A stretch of 64,000 bases of DNA from Marinomonas aquimarina (GTDB lineage Bacteria > Pseudomonadota > Gammaproteobacteria > Pseudomonadales > Marinomonadaceae), in assembly GCF_900089755.1 (NCBI RefSeq), contig NZ_FLOC01000011.1, forward strand, positions 62,001 to 126,000. The letters are read 5' to 3'. The translations under genes were made by a program, and so were the position numbers. Positions 1-8,587 of this stretch are shown one piece after another (positions within the stretch are counted from its first letter, which is position 1; the number at the start of each line of letters is the position of its first letter). Below the pieces are notes generated by a model, which saw only the letters and a list, made by a program, of their open reading frames with translations, had not been told where the DNA came from and ran no database searches.

Positions 1-876
1 AAAGCCGCTAAGTCAGACACAAGCGCGCAAGCCGAAGATCAAGCTGACAAAGCTGAAGCAAAAGGCGAAAAAGGCGAAAAAGGCGATAAGCCAAGCAAAC
101 CAAAAATGTCAGTTAAAGCAGGCATGAATAAGGTTGAGCAAAGCGAACAGGCTGATACTCAAGTAGCTGAACCAGCAGAACCTGCTACAGCCGCCAAAGA
201 AGAAATCGCTGATACGCCAGCCATTGCGCCAGCAGCAAGCGATACCGAGCAAAGCTCTGACACTGAAGCAGCTAAAACTGATACGACTGAAGCCGTTGAA
301 ACAGTTAATACTGATACAACCGAAACAGTTGAAGCAGCTAAGACGGATGCAGCAGAAGCAGAGACAGCCAAAGACATCGAGTCAGAAAGCGCTAACCAGC
401 AAGAGTCAAGCACTGCACTTGAGGCAACCGAAACAGAAGCACCAGCATCTGCCGAAGAAGAAAGCCCTGCAGCGTCACTTGAAAGCCCTGCAGCGTCACT
501 TGAAAGCACTGAGAGCGAAGCGGTGACTGAAGAAACCTCTACGACGGCAGAACCAGCACCACAATCTGCCAAGCCTGAAGTTGAGTCGGAGCAGAACAGC
601 GACAACACCTCAGGCCGTAAAATTCGTCAACCGCGCCCAATCCGTGGCCGTAAAGCCGCTAAGCCAGCAAGCGAAGAAAAAGCGCCAGTGGAGCTGCCGA
701 AAGCACTGATCGAGCAACAGGAAAAGGCGAAGCAAGAGCTTCTTGAGAAGCGTGAGCAAGCGGCTCAAGAACGTCGCCAGCGTCGTTCAGGTCGCGTTAA
801 GAACGATCCTCGCCTAAGCAGTGAAGCGAACTCTGCAACAGATAGCACACCTGAAACTGAGTCCGTTTCCGAATAA
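1..876 (+). CDS. rne: Probable ribonuclease E, C-terminal part (5' end outside window)
   Basis: The frame is open from base 1 with no start, so this is the last 291 or so residues of a longer protein. It has no catalytic domain. It is a long acidic, Ala/Glu/Thr-rich low-complexity region, then a basic patch (GRKIRQPRPIRGRK, about residues 205-218), a Gln/Glu/Lys-rich helical stretch and a tail containing RRSGRVKNDPR. RNase E scaffolding tails in pseudomonads are similarly disordered and end in NDPR-type motifs, and rne flanks the murB-ptp-ycaR-lpxK cluster in Pseudomonas as I recall it. In the cell this tail would anchor the RNA degradosome. Composition and context are the only evidence; another long acidic protein is possible. 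Confidence 0.65.
   Translation, partial: KAAKSDTSAQAEDQADKAEAKGEKGEKGDKPSKPKMSVKAGMNKVEQSEQADTQVAEPAEPATAAKEEIADTPAIAPAASDTEQSSDTEAAKTDTTEAVETVNTDTTETVEAAKTDAAEAETAKDIESESANQQESSTALEATETEAPASAEEESPAASLESPAASLESTESEAVTEETSTTAEPAPQSAKPEVESEQNSDNTSGRKIRQPRPIRGRKAAKPASEEKAPVELPKALIEQQEKAKQELLEKREQAAQERRQRRSGRVKNDPRLSSEANSATDSTPETESVSE
460..501 (+). repeat. Perfect 21-bp tandem duplication inside the rne tail
   Basis: Bases 460-480 and 481-501 are identical, duplicating seven codons (ESPAASL) in frame. A third, diverging copy begins at 502 (gaaagcact). The duplication lies in the disordered acidic region, where length change should be tolerated. Confidence 0.95.
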
Positions 877-910
877 AGGAAGCGGTCACAGCACAGGCAC
901 AAAACAAAAA

Positions 911-942
911 GCCAGCTAAGAAATCCTTAGCTGGCTTTTTTA
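911..942. terminator. Bidirectional Rho-independent terminator between rne and murI
   Basis: Ten-base-pair stem (911-920 with 926-935), five-base loop, T-run at 936-942 on the plus strand and an A-rich flank (901-910) that gives a U-tract on the minus strand. It serves the convergent rne and murI genes. Confidence 0.9.
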
Positions 943-989
943 ATGTCTAAAACCTTGGCAATGAACTATCGCATTACAGGACCTAGCGC

Positions 990-1766
990 TTACAGCTCAA
1001 TACACAGCACATCCCCAAGCGCGGGCGTCGCCCAGTATTGCAATGCATGGCGGGGCTCACCATCGACATTGGTCAACAACGACAAACGCCCCTCACCCGA
1101 CTCATGATGACCATCTTGCAAAAGCCGCAGCACTTGGGCCGTAACCCCCTTACTGGGCTCAATGATCACCACATCCGGCAGTACCTCATCGAACATTTCT
1201 TTAATTAAAGGGTAATGCGTGCAGGCCAACACCAAGGTATCCGATTGGTTTTGCTGAACCAACTCAGCAATACGCTGCACTTCAGCCCGCACCGCAAGCA
1301 GGGACTGTGGCATCGCATCAATCAAGGAAGCAAGGGAAGGACTGGCAACAATCGACACCTGAGTATCCAAGCGCCAAGTGTCGATCAAATCATTGAGCCG
1401 ACGGCTCTTACTGGTGCCTAAAGTGGCCAAAACCGTGACACGCTTGCATAAACTGCTGCTGCAGGCCGGTTTCACTGCGGGCTCAACGCCGACCACAGGC
1501 ATGGATGTCGCCGCCCTTAACTTAGCAATGCCTGCTACGGTTGCCGTATTACAGGCCACCACCATCAACTGACATCCTTGACGTACAAAATAGTCTGCAA
1601 TGGTAATCAGACGCTGAGCGATGCAGTCATTGTCTCTAGCGCCATAAGGCGCGAACGCTTGATCCGCAAAATACAGTAAATCCGCTTGCGGCAAAGCAGC
1701 GTGAATCGACTGGAGAATGGTTAAGCCACCCGCCCCAGAATCCATCACACCTATTTTTATCGACAC
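990..1766 (-). CDS. murI: Glutamate racemase
   Basis: Cytosolic, cofactor-independent racemase that makes D-glutamate for peptidoglycan. The N-terminus has the family motif VMDSGAGGLT and the two catalytic cysteines are visible as VVACNTAT (Cys72) and LACTHYP (Cys182). Length of 258 residues is normal. The start is GTG at 1766, with GGAG seven bases upstream. It overlaps the 3' end of murB by 10 bases, so translation is probably coupled, and it is the last gene of the comEC-to-murI operon. As I recall, murI is not in the equivalent Pseudomonas cluster, so its placement after murB looks lineage-specific but functionally sensible. Confidence 0.96.
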   Translation of the reverse strand: MSIKIGVMDSGAGGLTILQSIHAALPQADLLYFADQAFAPYGARDNDCIAQRLITIADYFVRQGCQLMVVACNTATVAGIAKLRAATSMPVVGVEPAVKPACSSSLCKRVTVLATLGTSKSRRLNDLIDTWRLDTQVSIVASPSLASLIDAMPQSLLAVRAEVQRIAELVQQNQSDTLVLACTHYPLIKEMFDEVLPDVVIIEPSKGVTAQVLRLLQDGHHESGEGRLSLLTNVDGEPRHALQYWATPALGDVLCIEL

Positions 1767-2794
1767 GAAGCGGCTCCTAACAGCACCGGCTCTCGCTCCA
1801 ATTCAACGCCAAACATGGCTTGCACCGAGTCCTTTATCGACTGCTCTAGGGCCAACAAAGCATCAGCCTTGGTGCAGTCATAATTGACCAACACTAACGC
1901 CTGTTTCTCATACACCCCAACACCCTGGCCACGGTAACCTTTCCAACCTGCTTGATCATTCAACCAACCAGCGGCCAACTTCCATTGCTGTGCTTGCGCA
2001 AAGGCCACCACATTAGGAAATTTCGCTTTAATGGCAGCATAACATTCAGCATCAACCACAGGATTTTTAAAGAAACTTCCTGAGTTGGCAAGTTGGGCAG
2101 GATCAGGCAGCTTACTACGGCGTATCTCGCACACAGCATCAAACACCTGACGAATCCCAGCACCTTCTGACACGGCATTTTTGAGGCCGCCATATTCAAG
2201 CGTCAACAGCGGCTGCTTACTTAAGCGTAATGTCACCGAGGTAATCACATAGCGCTCACGCCATTCATGCTTAAAGCGCGACTCGCGATAGCCAAATGCA
2301 CAGTCTTCTGGTGCTAGGGTATGCAAGGATAAGTCTGCAACATCCAACACCTGAATCGCAGCGATCACATCTTTGACTTCCACCCCATAGGCGCCAATAT
2401 TCTGAACCGGAGCCGCACCCACTGAGCCAGGAATGAGGGCTAAGTTTTCAATGCCGCCAAGCCCTTGCTCGACCGCCCAAGCAACACTGTCATGCCACAC
2501 CTCCCCAGCACCAAACTCAATCAAAGCTGAGTCCAGCGTTTCTTCTAGGCGAGTAAGACGTTTGATGTGATTTAGCAACACCAGTCCAGCAACATCACCT
2601 TGAATAAGAAGATTACTGCCCCCGCCTAAAACCGTGACAGGCAGCGTACAAGACTTAGCCCAAGCAATGGCCTGAACTAATTGCTCAATGGTTTCAATCA
2701 GAGCGAAGTATTGCGCTTGATAATCAAAGCGAAAGGTATTGTAGGGCTGTAAAGACACATCCGTTTCAATAAACGCAGGACGAGGATCATTCAT
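1757..2794 (-). CDS. murB: UDP-N-acetylenolpyruvoylglucosamine reductase
   Basis: FAD- and NADPH-dependent reductase that converts UDP-GlcNAc-enolpyruvate to UDP-MurNAc. The FAD-binding segment carries VLGGGSNLLI and LIPGSVGAAPVQNIGAYG; the substrate side has GYRESRFK and NSGSFFKNP, with the catalytic Ser in the GSFFKNP motif. It has 345 residues, the long type I form found in E. coli. Its start overlaps the phosphatase gene by 8 bases and its end overlaps murI by 10. The cytosolic product feeds the peptidoglycan pathway together with MurI. Confidence 0.97.
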   Translation of the reverse strand: MNDPRPAFIETDVSLQPYNTFRFDYQAQYFALIETIEQLVQAIAWAKSCTLPVTVLGGGSNLLIQGDVAGLVLLNHIKRLTRLEETLDSALIEFGAGEVWHDSVAWAVEQGLGGIENLALIPGSVGAAPVQNIGAYGVEVKDVIAAIQVLDVADLSLHTLAPEDCAFGYRESRFKHEWRERYVITSVTLRLSKQPLLTLEYGGLKNAVSEGAGIRQVFDAVCEIRRSKLPDPAQLANSGSFFKNPVVDAECYAAIKAKFPNVVAFAQAQQWKLAAGWLNDQAGWKGYRGQGVGVYEKQALVLVNYDCTKADALLALEQSIKDSVQAMFGVELEREPVLLGAASCR

Positions 2795-3242
2795 AAAGAT
2801 GGGCCAAAAAGTCGTTACTGATCTTAATAAGCTGCTGCTTCATGTCTTCGAATCCTTGCTCGCCACCATAATAAGGATCGTCCACCTCGCCAAAATCGAC
2901 ACCCTTACGGTAACGACCAAACATCACCACTTTCGCCTCATGGCCAGCAGGTGCAATGCGTTGTAAATTGGCCAGATTTTCGGCATCCATGGCAAGAATC
3001 CAATCAAAGCGATGAAAGTCTTCAGGGGACACTTGGCGGGCGCGCTGATGAGTAATATCGATCCCAGCGTTACTTAATGTACGAATCGAGCGCGCATCAG
3101 GCAACTTACCGACGTGATAGGCTGCTGTACCTGCTGAGTCGACACTCAAATCAACACCGCGCTGTTGCGCTAAATGCTCTAGAATCCCCTGCGCCGCTGG
3201 GGAACGACAAATATTACCCAAACAAACCGTCAGTAGTTTCAT
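2787..3242 (-). CDS. Low-molecular-weight protein-tyrosine phosphatase
   Basis: A small cytosolic phosphatase of 151 residues. The P-loop CLGNICRS sits at the N-terminus, giving nucleophile Cys7, Cys12 and Arg13, and the general-acid loop DDPYYGG is near residue 122. Both are diagnostic for the family. Proteins of this type in Pseudomonas occupy the same place between murB and ycaR. The physiological substrate cannot be read from the sequence; relatives next to capsule genes act on tyrosine kinases, but no such kinase is in this window. Confidence 0.93.
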   Translation of the reverse strand: MKLLTVCLGNICRSPAAQGILEHLAQQRGVDLSVDSAGTAAYHVGKLPDARSIRTLSNAGIDITHQRARQVSPEDFHRFDWILAMDAENLANLQRIAPAGHEAKVVMFGRYRKGVDFGEVDDPYYGGEQGFEDMKQQLIKISNDFLAHLYE

Positions 3243-3245
3243 CGC

Positions 3246-3434
3246 TTACTTGTCGTCTAGACGCTCTTCTGCAGTCAGAGTGCGAGCTTCCGTTTCCAAC
3301 AAAACAGGAATACCGTCACGCACAGGGTAAGCCATGCCACCCACTTTGCTGATCAGCTCTGTCCCTTCCTCATTTAGCGTTAACGGCGCTTTGGTCACAG
3401 GGCATACTAAAATTTCTAACAATGCTTTATTCAT
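3246..3434 (-). CDS. ycaR: Trm112/YcaR-family small protein (UPF0434)
   Basis: A 62-residue protein with the family signature: an N-terminal [11 protein letters not shown] and the core [13 protein letters not shown]. Only one cysteine remains of the zinc-ribbon set found in Trm112, which is usual for the YcaR branch. It lies three bases upstream of the phosphatase gene and overlaps the end of lpxK by 8 bases. In Pseudomonas and E. coli the neighbour on this side is kdsB, which is absent here. Function is not established; Trm112 relatives are methyltransferase partners. Confidence 0.9.
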   Translation of the reverse strand: MNKALLEILVCPVTKAPLTLNEEGTELISKVGGMAYPVRDGIPVLLETEARTLTAEERLDDK

Positions 3435-4458
3435 GTTTTTGTGTCTTCTGTTGTATTACATCTTTCAATCGCGCCATAAATGCACGAACAAATTCTTCTG
3501 GCAGCTCTAACTCGGCCGCCACATACCACCAATCATCAGTGGGTTTGGCAAAGCTTTCAACTTTTACCGCATCTTTTTCGGTCATTAATATAGAGCATGA
3601 GCTGTCCAAATCCGAGCGCTGGTAAGCATGGTGGTCCGCGAAAAAGCGCGTGTCCGCCGTTGCTGGTAGTCCCTGATCCTGTAATGTGGAAACAAAGCGC
3701 TTTGGATTGCCAATACCTGCCACCACCAACCATGCTCGTTGTGCCAACGCGGCCAAAGGCAAGCTTTGCTTTGCTGAGGCAATATGAAGGATATTCGCCA
3801 AATGCAAAGCGCCATGATAGCTCGGCGTGCGTGTCATGACTGGCGCGGGCTTACCAATAGCAAAGACAAAATCCGCTTCATCTAGGCGTTGTGCCGGTTC
3901 GCGCAACGGCCCTACTGGCAATAACATATGATTACCCAAACCACGCTCTGCATCGACCATCACCACTTCGAGATCACGGTCCATGGCATAGTGCTGTAAG
4001 CCATCGTCACTGATAATGATGTCCACATCTGGCAATGTTTCTAGGGTTTGCACCGCATCGGCTCGCTTGGCCGATACCGCTACCGGACAGCCCGTGCGGC
4101 GTTGCAGCATTAACGGTTCATCCCCCACTTCGCTAGCAGCAGAATGCTCCGCAACCAGAATCGCTTGGTTTGAATCACGCTTATGGCCTCGAGTCACTAT
4201 GCCTGGACGATAACCCTGTTGTTTTAACAAGTTGGCCAGGGCAATCACCATCGGCGATTTTCCGGTACCGCCGACGGTAATATTACCGACCACGACCACG
4301 GGCAAACGGGATTGGTAACTCAGCTGTTTACGCTGGGCTAAAAACTGACGGCGCTTACGCTTAACAATGGGCGCCGTCACCATCAGCAAAGGCGCTAGGC
4401 ACCAAGTCCAACCGACTTTGGCATACCATGAGCGCGAAATGGAGCGCTCAAGACTCAC
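3427..4458 (-). CDS. lpxK: Tetraacyldisaccharide 4'-kinase
   Basis: Phosphorylates the lipid A disaccharide precursor at the 4' position at the inner face of the inner membrane. An N-terminal hydrophobic helix (about residues 15-32) is followed by the ATP-binding P-loop ITVGGTGKS at 60-68, and ISDDGLQHY matches the family's acidic/His motif. The length, 343 residues, is typical. The start is GTG at 4458, overlapping the exbD stop in a GTGA arrangement, so the gene is probably translated by coupling. Confidence 0.96.
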   Translation of the reverse strand: MSLERSISRSWYAKVGWTWCLAPLLMVTAPIVKRKRRQFLAQRKQLSYQSRLPVVVVGNITVGGTGKSPMVIALANLLKQQGYRPGIVTRGHKRDSNQAILVAEHSAASEVGDEPLMLQRRTGCPVAVSAKRADAVQTLETLPDVDIIISDDGLQHYAMDRDLEVVMVDAERGLGNHMLLPVGPLREPAQRLDEADFVFAIGKPAPVMTRTPSYHGALHLANILHIASAKQSLPLAALAQRAWLVVAGIGNPKRFVSTLQDQGLPATADTRFFADHHAYQRSDLDSSCSILMTEKDAVKVESFAKPTDDWWYVAAELELPEEFVRAFMARLKDVIQQKTQKHE

Positions 4459-4877
4459 TGAGCCGCCTCTCTTTGCGCAGTGTGAGCCAGTTTTGTAATG
4501 CCTAATTGGGCGGCCGCATCGTATACCTTCATCACCATATCGTAAGAAGCATTAGCATCGGCGGTGATGATCAAAGGCCGCTCATAATTATCATTAAAAG
4601 TCTCTCTTAAACCCTGCACCAAGGTGTCGATGCGCTCATTAATCAAGGATTGGCCATTGATTACGAATTGGCCATCTCGGGTAATGGTAACCTCAACAGG
4701 GTCTTGAGTAACAATGGACGGCGCACCATTGGCGGCGGTCGGCAGATCAATGGTTAAATCGTTGGTCTGCTTAAACGTGGTGCTGACCATAAAGAAGATC
4801 AACAGCAAAAACACCACATCAATCAGAGGCGTCAGATTGATGTTAATGTCTTCTATTTTCTGTCTGCGAAATTTCAA
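4455..4877 (-). CDS. exbD: ExbD/TolR-family biopolymer transport protein
   Basis: A 140-residue inner-membrane protein with one N-terminal membrane helix and a periplasmic domain. The helix starts NLTPLIDVVFLLLIFFMV; Asp20 corresponds to the proton-conducting aspartate of ExbD/TolR. It follows exbB by 12 bases. The true TolR of this genome is encoded at 21083-21505, so this pair is a second stator. No tonB is nearby; position between comEC and lpxK is conserved in pseudomonads, where the pair's energised partner is unclear. Confidence 0.93.
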   Translation of the reverse strand: MKFRRQKIEDININLTPLIDVVFLLLIFFMVSTTFKQTNDLTIDLPTAANGAPSIVTQDPVEVTITRDGQFVINGQSLINERIDTLVQGLRETFNDNYERPLIITADANASYDMVMKVYDAAAQLGITKLAHTAQREAAQ

Positions 4878-4889
4878 TGGGTGCCCCTG

Positions 4890-5501
4890 CTATTCTTTGC
4901 CATCCGCATTGAGCACATCAATCAACTTGGTCGATTGCTGTTCCATGTTCACCACTACTTCGTCGATACGACGCACGAAATAGCGATGAAAAACCAAGGC
5001 AGGAATCGCCACCACCAAGCCTGCAGCCGTGGTAATCAAGGCTTCAGAAATACCGCCGGCTAACAATTGCGTATTGCCAGCGCCCTGCTCCATCAGCACA
5101 TTAAACACCTTAATCATACCGACCACAGTACCCAGCAAACCGATCAAAGGCGAGATCGCAGCAATGGTACCCAAGGTACTCATAAAACGCTCCAGCTCAT
5201 GGATCACATGATTGGCTGCTTCTTGAATACTCTCTTTCATGGCACGGCGACCATGCTTAGAGTTTAGTAACCCTGCTGCAAAGATAAAACTCAGGCCAGA
5301 CTGTGATTGCATGGTACGAATGTAGTCAAGCGTCATACGGTCTTCGCGCAGACGCGTCAAAACATCAGACAGCAAAGATCTGGGAGCCACTCGGTTGTTA
5401 CGCAATGTCCAGAAACGCTCTAGAACGATTGCAAGGGTAAGAATAGAACAAAGCAACAGCGGCCACATAAAGAAACCACCTGATTTAAAAAGCTCTAGCA
5501 C
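4890..5501 (-). CDS. exbB: ExbB/TolQ-family proton channel protein
   Basis: Inner-membrane stator subunit with helices near residues 9-30, 110-135 and 150-175 and the conserved segment SPLIGLLGTVVGMI. It would form the proton channel with the adjacent ExbD. An open frame extends back to a TTG at 5519, but a near-perfect Shine-Dalgarno AGGAGGT lies just before GTG at 5501, so I choose the 203-residue form. This still overlaps the end of comEC by 17 bases. Confidence 0.93.
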   Translation of the reverse strand: MLELFKSGGFFMWPLLLCSILTLAIVLERFWTLRNNRVAPRSLLSDVLTRLREDRMTLDYIRTMQSQSGLSFIFAAGLLNSKHGRRAMKESIQEAANHVIHELERFMSTLGTIAAISPLIGLLGTVVGMIKVFNVLMEQGAGNTQLLAGGISEALITTAAGLVVAIPALVFHRYFVRRIDEVVVNMEQQSTKLIDVLNADGKE

Positions 5502-7272
5502 CGAGACCTCCTGTATCAAATTGTGGATAATTTAACACACTCTCAAGCCATTCTGCATGCTCGCAAGCAACTGTTTTCACAAGATTTAATAAATGATAGC
5601 AATCCGACGATTGCACCTGCCAAACCGCGCCATCACGATAGAAACTTAAGCGCTCTCCTTGGCGCATCGTAAGTACCTGAACTTGCATGGCACGCAGCAA
5701 ATCCGCCTGCTTGGCATCCCCCAACAACGCAAGATGCCAATTATCTTGCAAAGCATGCTCTGCAATCGCGTCTTTACTTGGGTTGAGTGCGATATTTAAG
5801 CCATTCAGCGATAGCATCTTAGGCACACTAAACACCGGCACATCGTGTGCGGACGGCTGCCAGTAAAGCACCTCAAAGCGATCTTGATACCACTGCATCT
5901 GCCACGTCTTTGGCAGTGGCGTAAGGATTGCGGCACTCAACAGCATAATCATAAACCCCATTGCACGACGGCTCGGCAGCCAATACACACCCCAAAATGC
6001 CAGTCCAATCAAACACAGCTTAACGAGCGCGGTAACATCTTCATTCGGCTGAATGGCCGCCACCTGATACAAGGGATCCTCTACCCGTCGGTAAACCCAA
6101 AGTAATAGACGATCCAACTGCGCATACAGCAGCGTACTGTGACAGCAAGTGAACTCCAACAAAGACACTAAGGCCACAGGAAACCAGACGAAGGCTACAA
6201 ACGGGATCAGAACCAGGTTCACCAATACCGTTAAGGTACTTAGCGACGATTGCCAGCCCAAGGTTAACAGCAAGGCAAACAAGGACATCAAGCACTGCAA
6301 CCAGAGCAGGCGGCCAAAGCGTTGCACTCGAGACATTAACAAGCCAATCAAGAGCACGAACGCAAACGATAACCAGAAGGATGGATCCAAGGCTCGGCCA
6401 GGCCATTGCAGCAACATCAACCAAGCACACAGACTGAGAACATTAAGCAATGACACCTTGTGATGAAGTGCAGACACACTCAAAAATACCAGGGCCATCA
6501 CTGCGGCGCGAATGGCGGGTTCTCCAAATCCACTCCAGCCTGCATACAGAAAGCAAAGCGGTGCCGCAAGCAGCCCATTTAACCAGGCGCGACTTGGGAC
6601 ATAATATTGGATTAACGCGCTGCAACGCCACAGCATACGACTGCACAGCAGTGCCAGAAGACACACGAAACCGACGTGCAAACCCGATACAACAAATAGA
6701 TGCGTAATGCCCAAGTAATTGATAAGCCAGCGATCCCGTTCATCCCACTGACTACGATCCCCCTTGATTATGGAGTAAGCAAAGCGCCAACTGGCGTACT
6801 GATCGAGCTGAGTTAAAACTGGGGCAGGCTGCGAGGCTTGCGGCAAATACAAGAGCGCATCGACACCTTTGACAAAGGCTTGATGCTCTCGATAATCGCC
6901 AAATAAATGCGCATGATGCAGAGAGATCGGCACTCGATCCAGTGGCTTTGAAGCTTGGCAGAGATCTGCTTTATGGTTGCCTTGAGGCGTTTTAAGCAAG
7001 ATGTAAAAGTCCTGCGTGAAGCGTGGTGTCCAAGCGCAGTGTTGCTCTACATCCCAGTACCATTGCTCTGTTATTTCACTTTTTGAGCGTTCTTGCCATA
7101 TATTGCTACTTATCAGTGCAACTAAGGAAATAGTTACAATAAACAAACCAAGCCAGTCTTTACGAAAGATTTGATAGAGACATAATAGAGCTATGCAAGT
7201 AGAATACAGCCACCGGAGCGATGGCGGTGTTAGCACAGCACCGATCAGCACGCAAATATTGAAAAGCAGCAT
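5485..7272 (-). CDS. comEC: ComEC/Rec2-family DNA uptake channel, lacking the beta-lactamase-like domain
   Basis: Polytopic inner-membrane protein of 595 residues. The N-terminal DUF4131-like part holds two or three helices, and the central competence domain contains LGITHLFVVSGLHVGFV and SGFGEPAIRAAVMA, both hallmarks of ComEC. Family members in E. coli and Pseudomonas are about 740-770 residues and end in a metallo-beta-lactamase-like domain. Here the last 130 or so residues carry no recognisable HxHxDH-type metal motif. The start is ATG with GGAGGTCCT directly upstream. It is the first gene of the envelope operon ending at murI. DNA import into the cytoplasm is the family role; whether this short form works is open. 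Confidence 0.88.
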   Translation of the reverse strand: MLLFNICVLIGAVLTPPSLRWLYSTCIALLCLYQIFRKDWLGLFIVTISLVALISSNIWQERSKSEITEQWYWDVEQHCAWTPRFTQDFYILLKTPQGNHKADLCQASKPLDRVPISLHHAHLFGDYREHQAFVKGVDALLYLPQASQPAPVLTQLDQYASWRFAYSIIKGDRSQWDERDRWLINYLGITHLFVVSGLHVGFVCLLALLCSRMLWRCSALIQYYVPSRAWLNGLLAAPLCFLYAGWSGFGEPAIRAAVMALVFLSVSALHHKVSLLNVLSLCAWLMLLQWPGRALDPSFWLSFAFVLLIGLLMSRVQRFGRLLWLQCLMSLFALLLTLGWQSSLSTLTVLVNLVLIPFVAFVWFPVALVSLLEFTCCHSTLLYAQLDRLLLWVYRRVEDPLYQVAAIQPNEDVTALVKLCLIGLAFWGVYWLPSRRAMGFMIMLLSAAILTPLPKTWQMQWYQDRFEVLYWQPSAHDVPVFSVPKMLSLNGLNIALNPSKDAIAEHALQDNWHLALLGDAKQADLLRAMQVQVLTMRQGERLSFYRDGAVWQVQSSDCYHLLNLVKTVACEHAEWLESVLNYPQFDTGGLGARAF

Positions 7273-7309
7273 AGGACCTCCTTGTCCATGTGTCGCCTAA
7301 GTAGTTATT

Positions 7310-7834
7310 ATGCCTAAGCATTACCTAAAGAAATTTGTCCCACATCCTGAAAAGCTGAAACAAAATAAAGCGCTCGGCATCCTCGGGTCACAAATCTACG
7401 AAGCCGATCTTTGGCATTTATCACGTCGCTCTGTTGCTCGTGCGTTTTGGAATGGCTTTTTTTGGGCGGCTATCCCTATGCCCTTTCAGATGGTGGTTTC
7501 AGCACTGTTTGCCATCCCACTACGCGCCAATATTCCACTGTCCATTGCCCTGGTTTGGATCACTAACCCGTTGACCATGCCGGTGGTTTTCTATGTTAAC
7601 TACCTCGTTGGCACCTGGATTGTCGGTAATGGCATAGACTCTGAATTTCAAATGTCAGTTGACTGGATCTGGCGCCAGATGGAGCACATTTGGCTTCCCT
7701 TGTATGTCGGCTCTGCGGTGAGTGGCTTTGTGATGGGGGGAATTGCCTACGTCTCAATTTTATTACTGTGGCGTTTACATGTGATTAAGCGTTGGAAACA
7801 CCGACGAGAGCGCAAACAACAAAATTCCAAATAA
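7310..7834 (+). CDS. DUF2062 membrane protein
   Basis: A 174-residue integral membrane protein with the DUF2062 signature: an amphipathic N-terminus, then RSVARAFWNGFFWAAIPMPF and the motif ITNPLTMPVVFY, with three hydrophobic segments. Function is unknown for the family. It is divergent from comEC with only 37 bases between start codons, and convergent with lolD. The same neighbour relation (comEC, DUF2062, lol genes) is found in pseudomonads, which supports a conserved envelope role without defining it. Confidence 0.9.
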   Translation: MPKHYLKKFVPHPEKLKQNKALGILGSQIYEADLWHLSRRSVARAFWNGFFWAAIPMPFQMVVSALFAIPLRANIPLSIALVWITNPLTMPVVFYVNYLVGTWIVGNGIDSEFQMSVDWIWRQMEHIWLPLYVGSAVSGFVMGGIAYVSILLLWRLHVIKRWKHRRERKQQNSK

Positions 7835-7856
7835 CGCCTGCCGAATAACAAAAAAA

Positions 7857-7892
7857 GGGAGTGGATTGTGTGACCAATCCACTCCCTTTTTT
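7857..7892. terminator. Bidirectional terminator between DUF2062 gene and lolD
   Basis: Eleven-base-pair stem (7857-7867 with 7876-7886), eight-base loop, T6 after it on the plus strand and A6 before it, so it can act on both strands. Confidence 0.92.
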
Positions 7893-7903
7893 ATCACTGG
7901 CAC

Positions 7904-8587
7904 TTAAATCAAGGTCAGGGTTTTGTTACTCAAACGATACGCCCTATCCATCCACGACAACATTTTTTCGTCATGAGTCACAATTAAGAAAGCCATGTGC
8001 TTGTCTGTTTTCAGACGCACGATCAGTTCTTGAATTTCTTTTGAGGTGGTTTCATCTAGGTTACCGGTTGGCTCATCCATCAACACACAGGCTGGATCAT
8101 GGGCCAATGCACGTGCAATGGCAACGCGCTGACGCTCACCACCAGACAACTGGGCCGGACGATGATCTAAACGCTCCCCCAAGCCCACATCTTGTAGCAA
8201 AGCGCTAGCAATCTGCTTGGCTTGGGCGGTTTTCTCACCCGCAATCAGCAACGGCATCATGGCGTTCTCCAAGGCACTGAATTCCGGCAACAAATGATGA
8301 AACTGATAAACAAAGCCCAACTTTTCATTACGCAACTTAGAACGCTTAGCATCCCGCAGCGCATCCCACGCCTGCCCCTCAATCTCAACACAGCCACTGC
8401 TGGCCTTATCCAGACCCGCAAGGAGGTTTAACAAGGTGGTTTTACCCGAACCAGAGCTGCCGACAATGGCCACTGCTTCACCTTTATGCAAGGCGAATTC
8501 AATGTTTTCAAATACTTGCACATCGCGCTTACCGTCACGGTACTGCTTACTCAATCCGGTACTCGTTAATACAGCTTGATTACTCAT
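7904..8587 (-). CDS. lolD: Lipoprotein-releasing ABC transporter ATPase
   Basis: Cytosolic ATPase that powers release of outer-membrane lipoproteins from the inner membrane to LolA. Walker A GSSGSGKTT, signature LSGGERQRVAIARAL and Walker B CVLMDEPTG are all present in 227 residues. Its start overlaps the permease gene by 8 bases, so the two are made together. A second permease gene (lolE), which normally follows lolD, is not present; the next gene is the convergent DUF2062 gene. Confidence 0.96.
   Translation of the reverse strand: MSNQAVLTSTGLSKQYRDGKRDVQVFENIEFALHKGEAVAIVGSSGSGKTTLLNLLAGLDKASSGCVEIEGQAWDALRDAKRSKLRNEKLGFVYQFHHLLPEFSALENAMMPLLIAGEKTAQAKQIASALLQDVGLGERLDHRPAQLSGGERQRVAIARALAHDPACVLMDEPTGNLDETTSKEIQELIVRLKTDKHMAFLIVTHDEKMLSWMDRAYRLSNKTLTLI

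Noticed and set aside
159-608. Open frame of 149 codons antisense to the rne tail
   Set aside because: Serine/alanine/valine repeats mirror the acidic repeats on the other strand; typical antisense shadow of low-complexity sequence.
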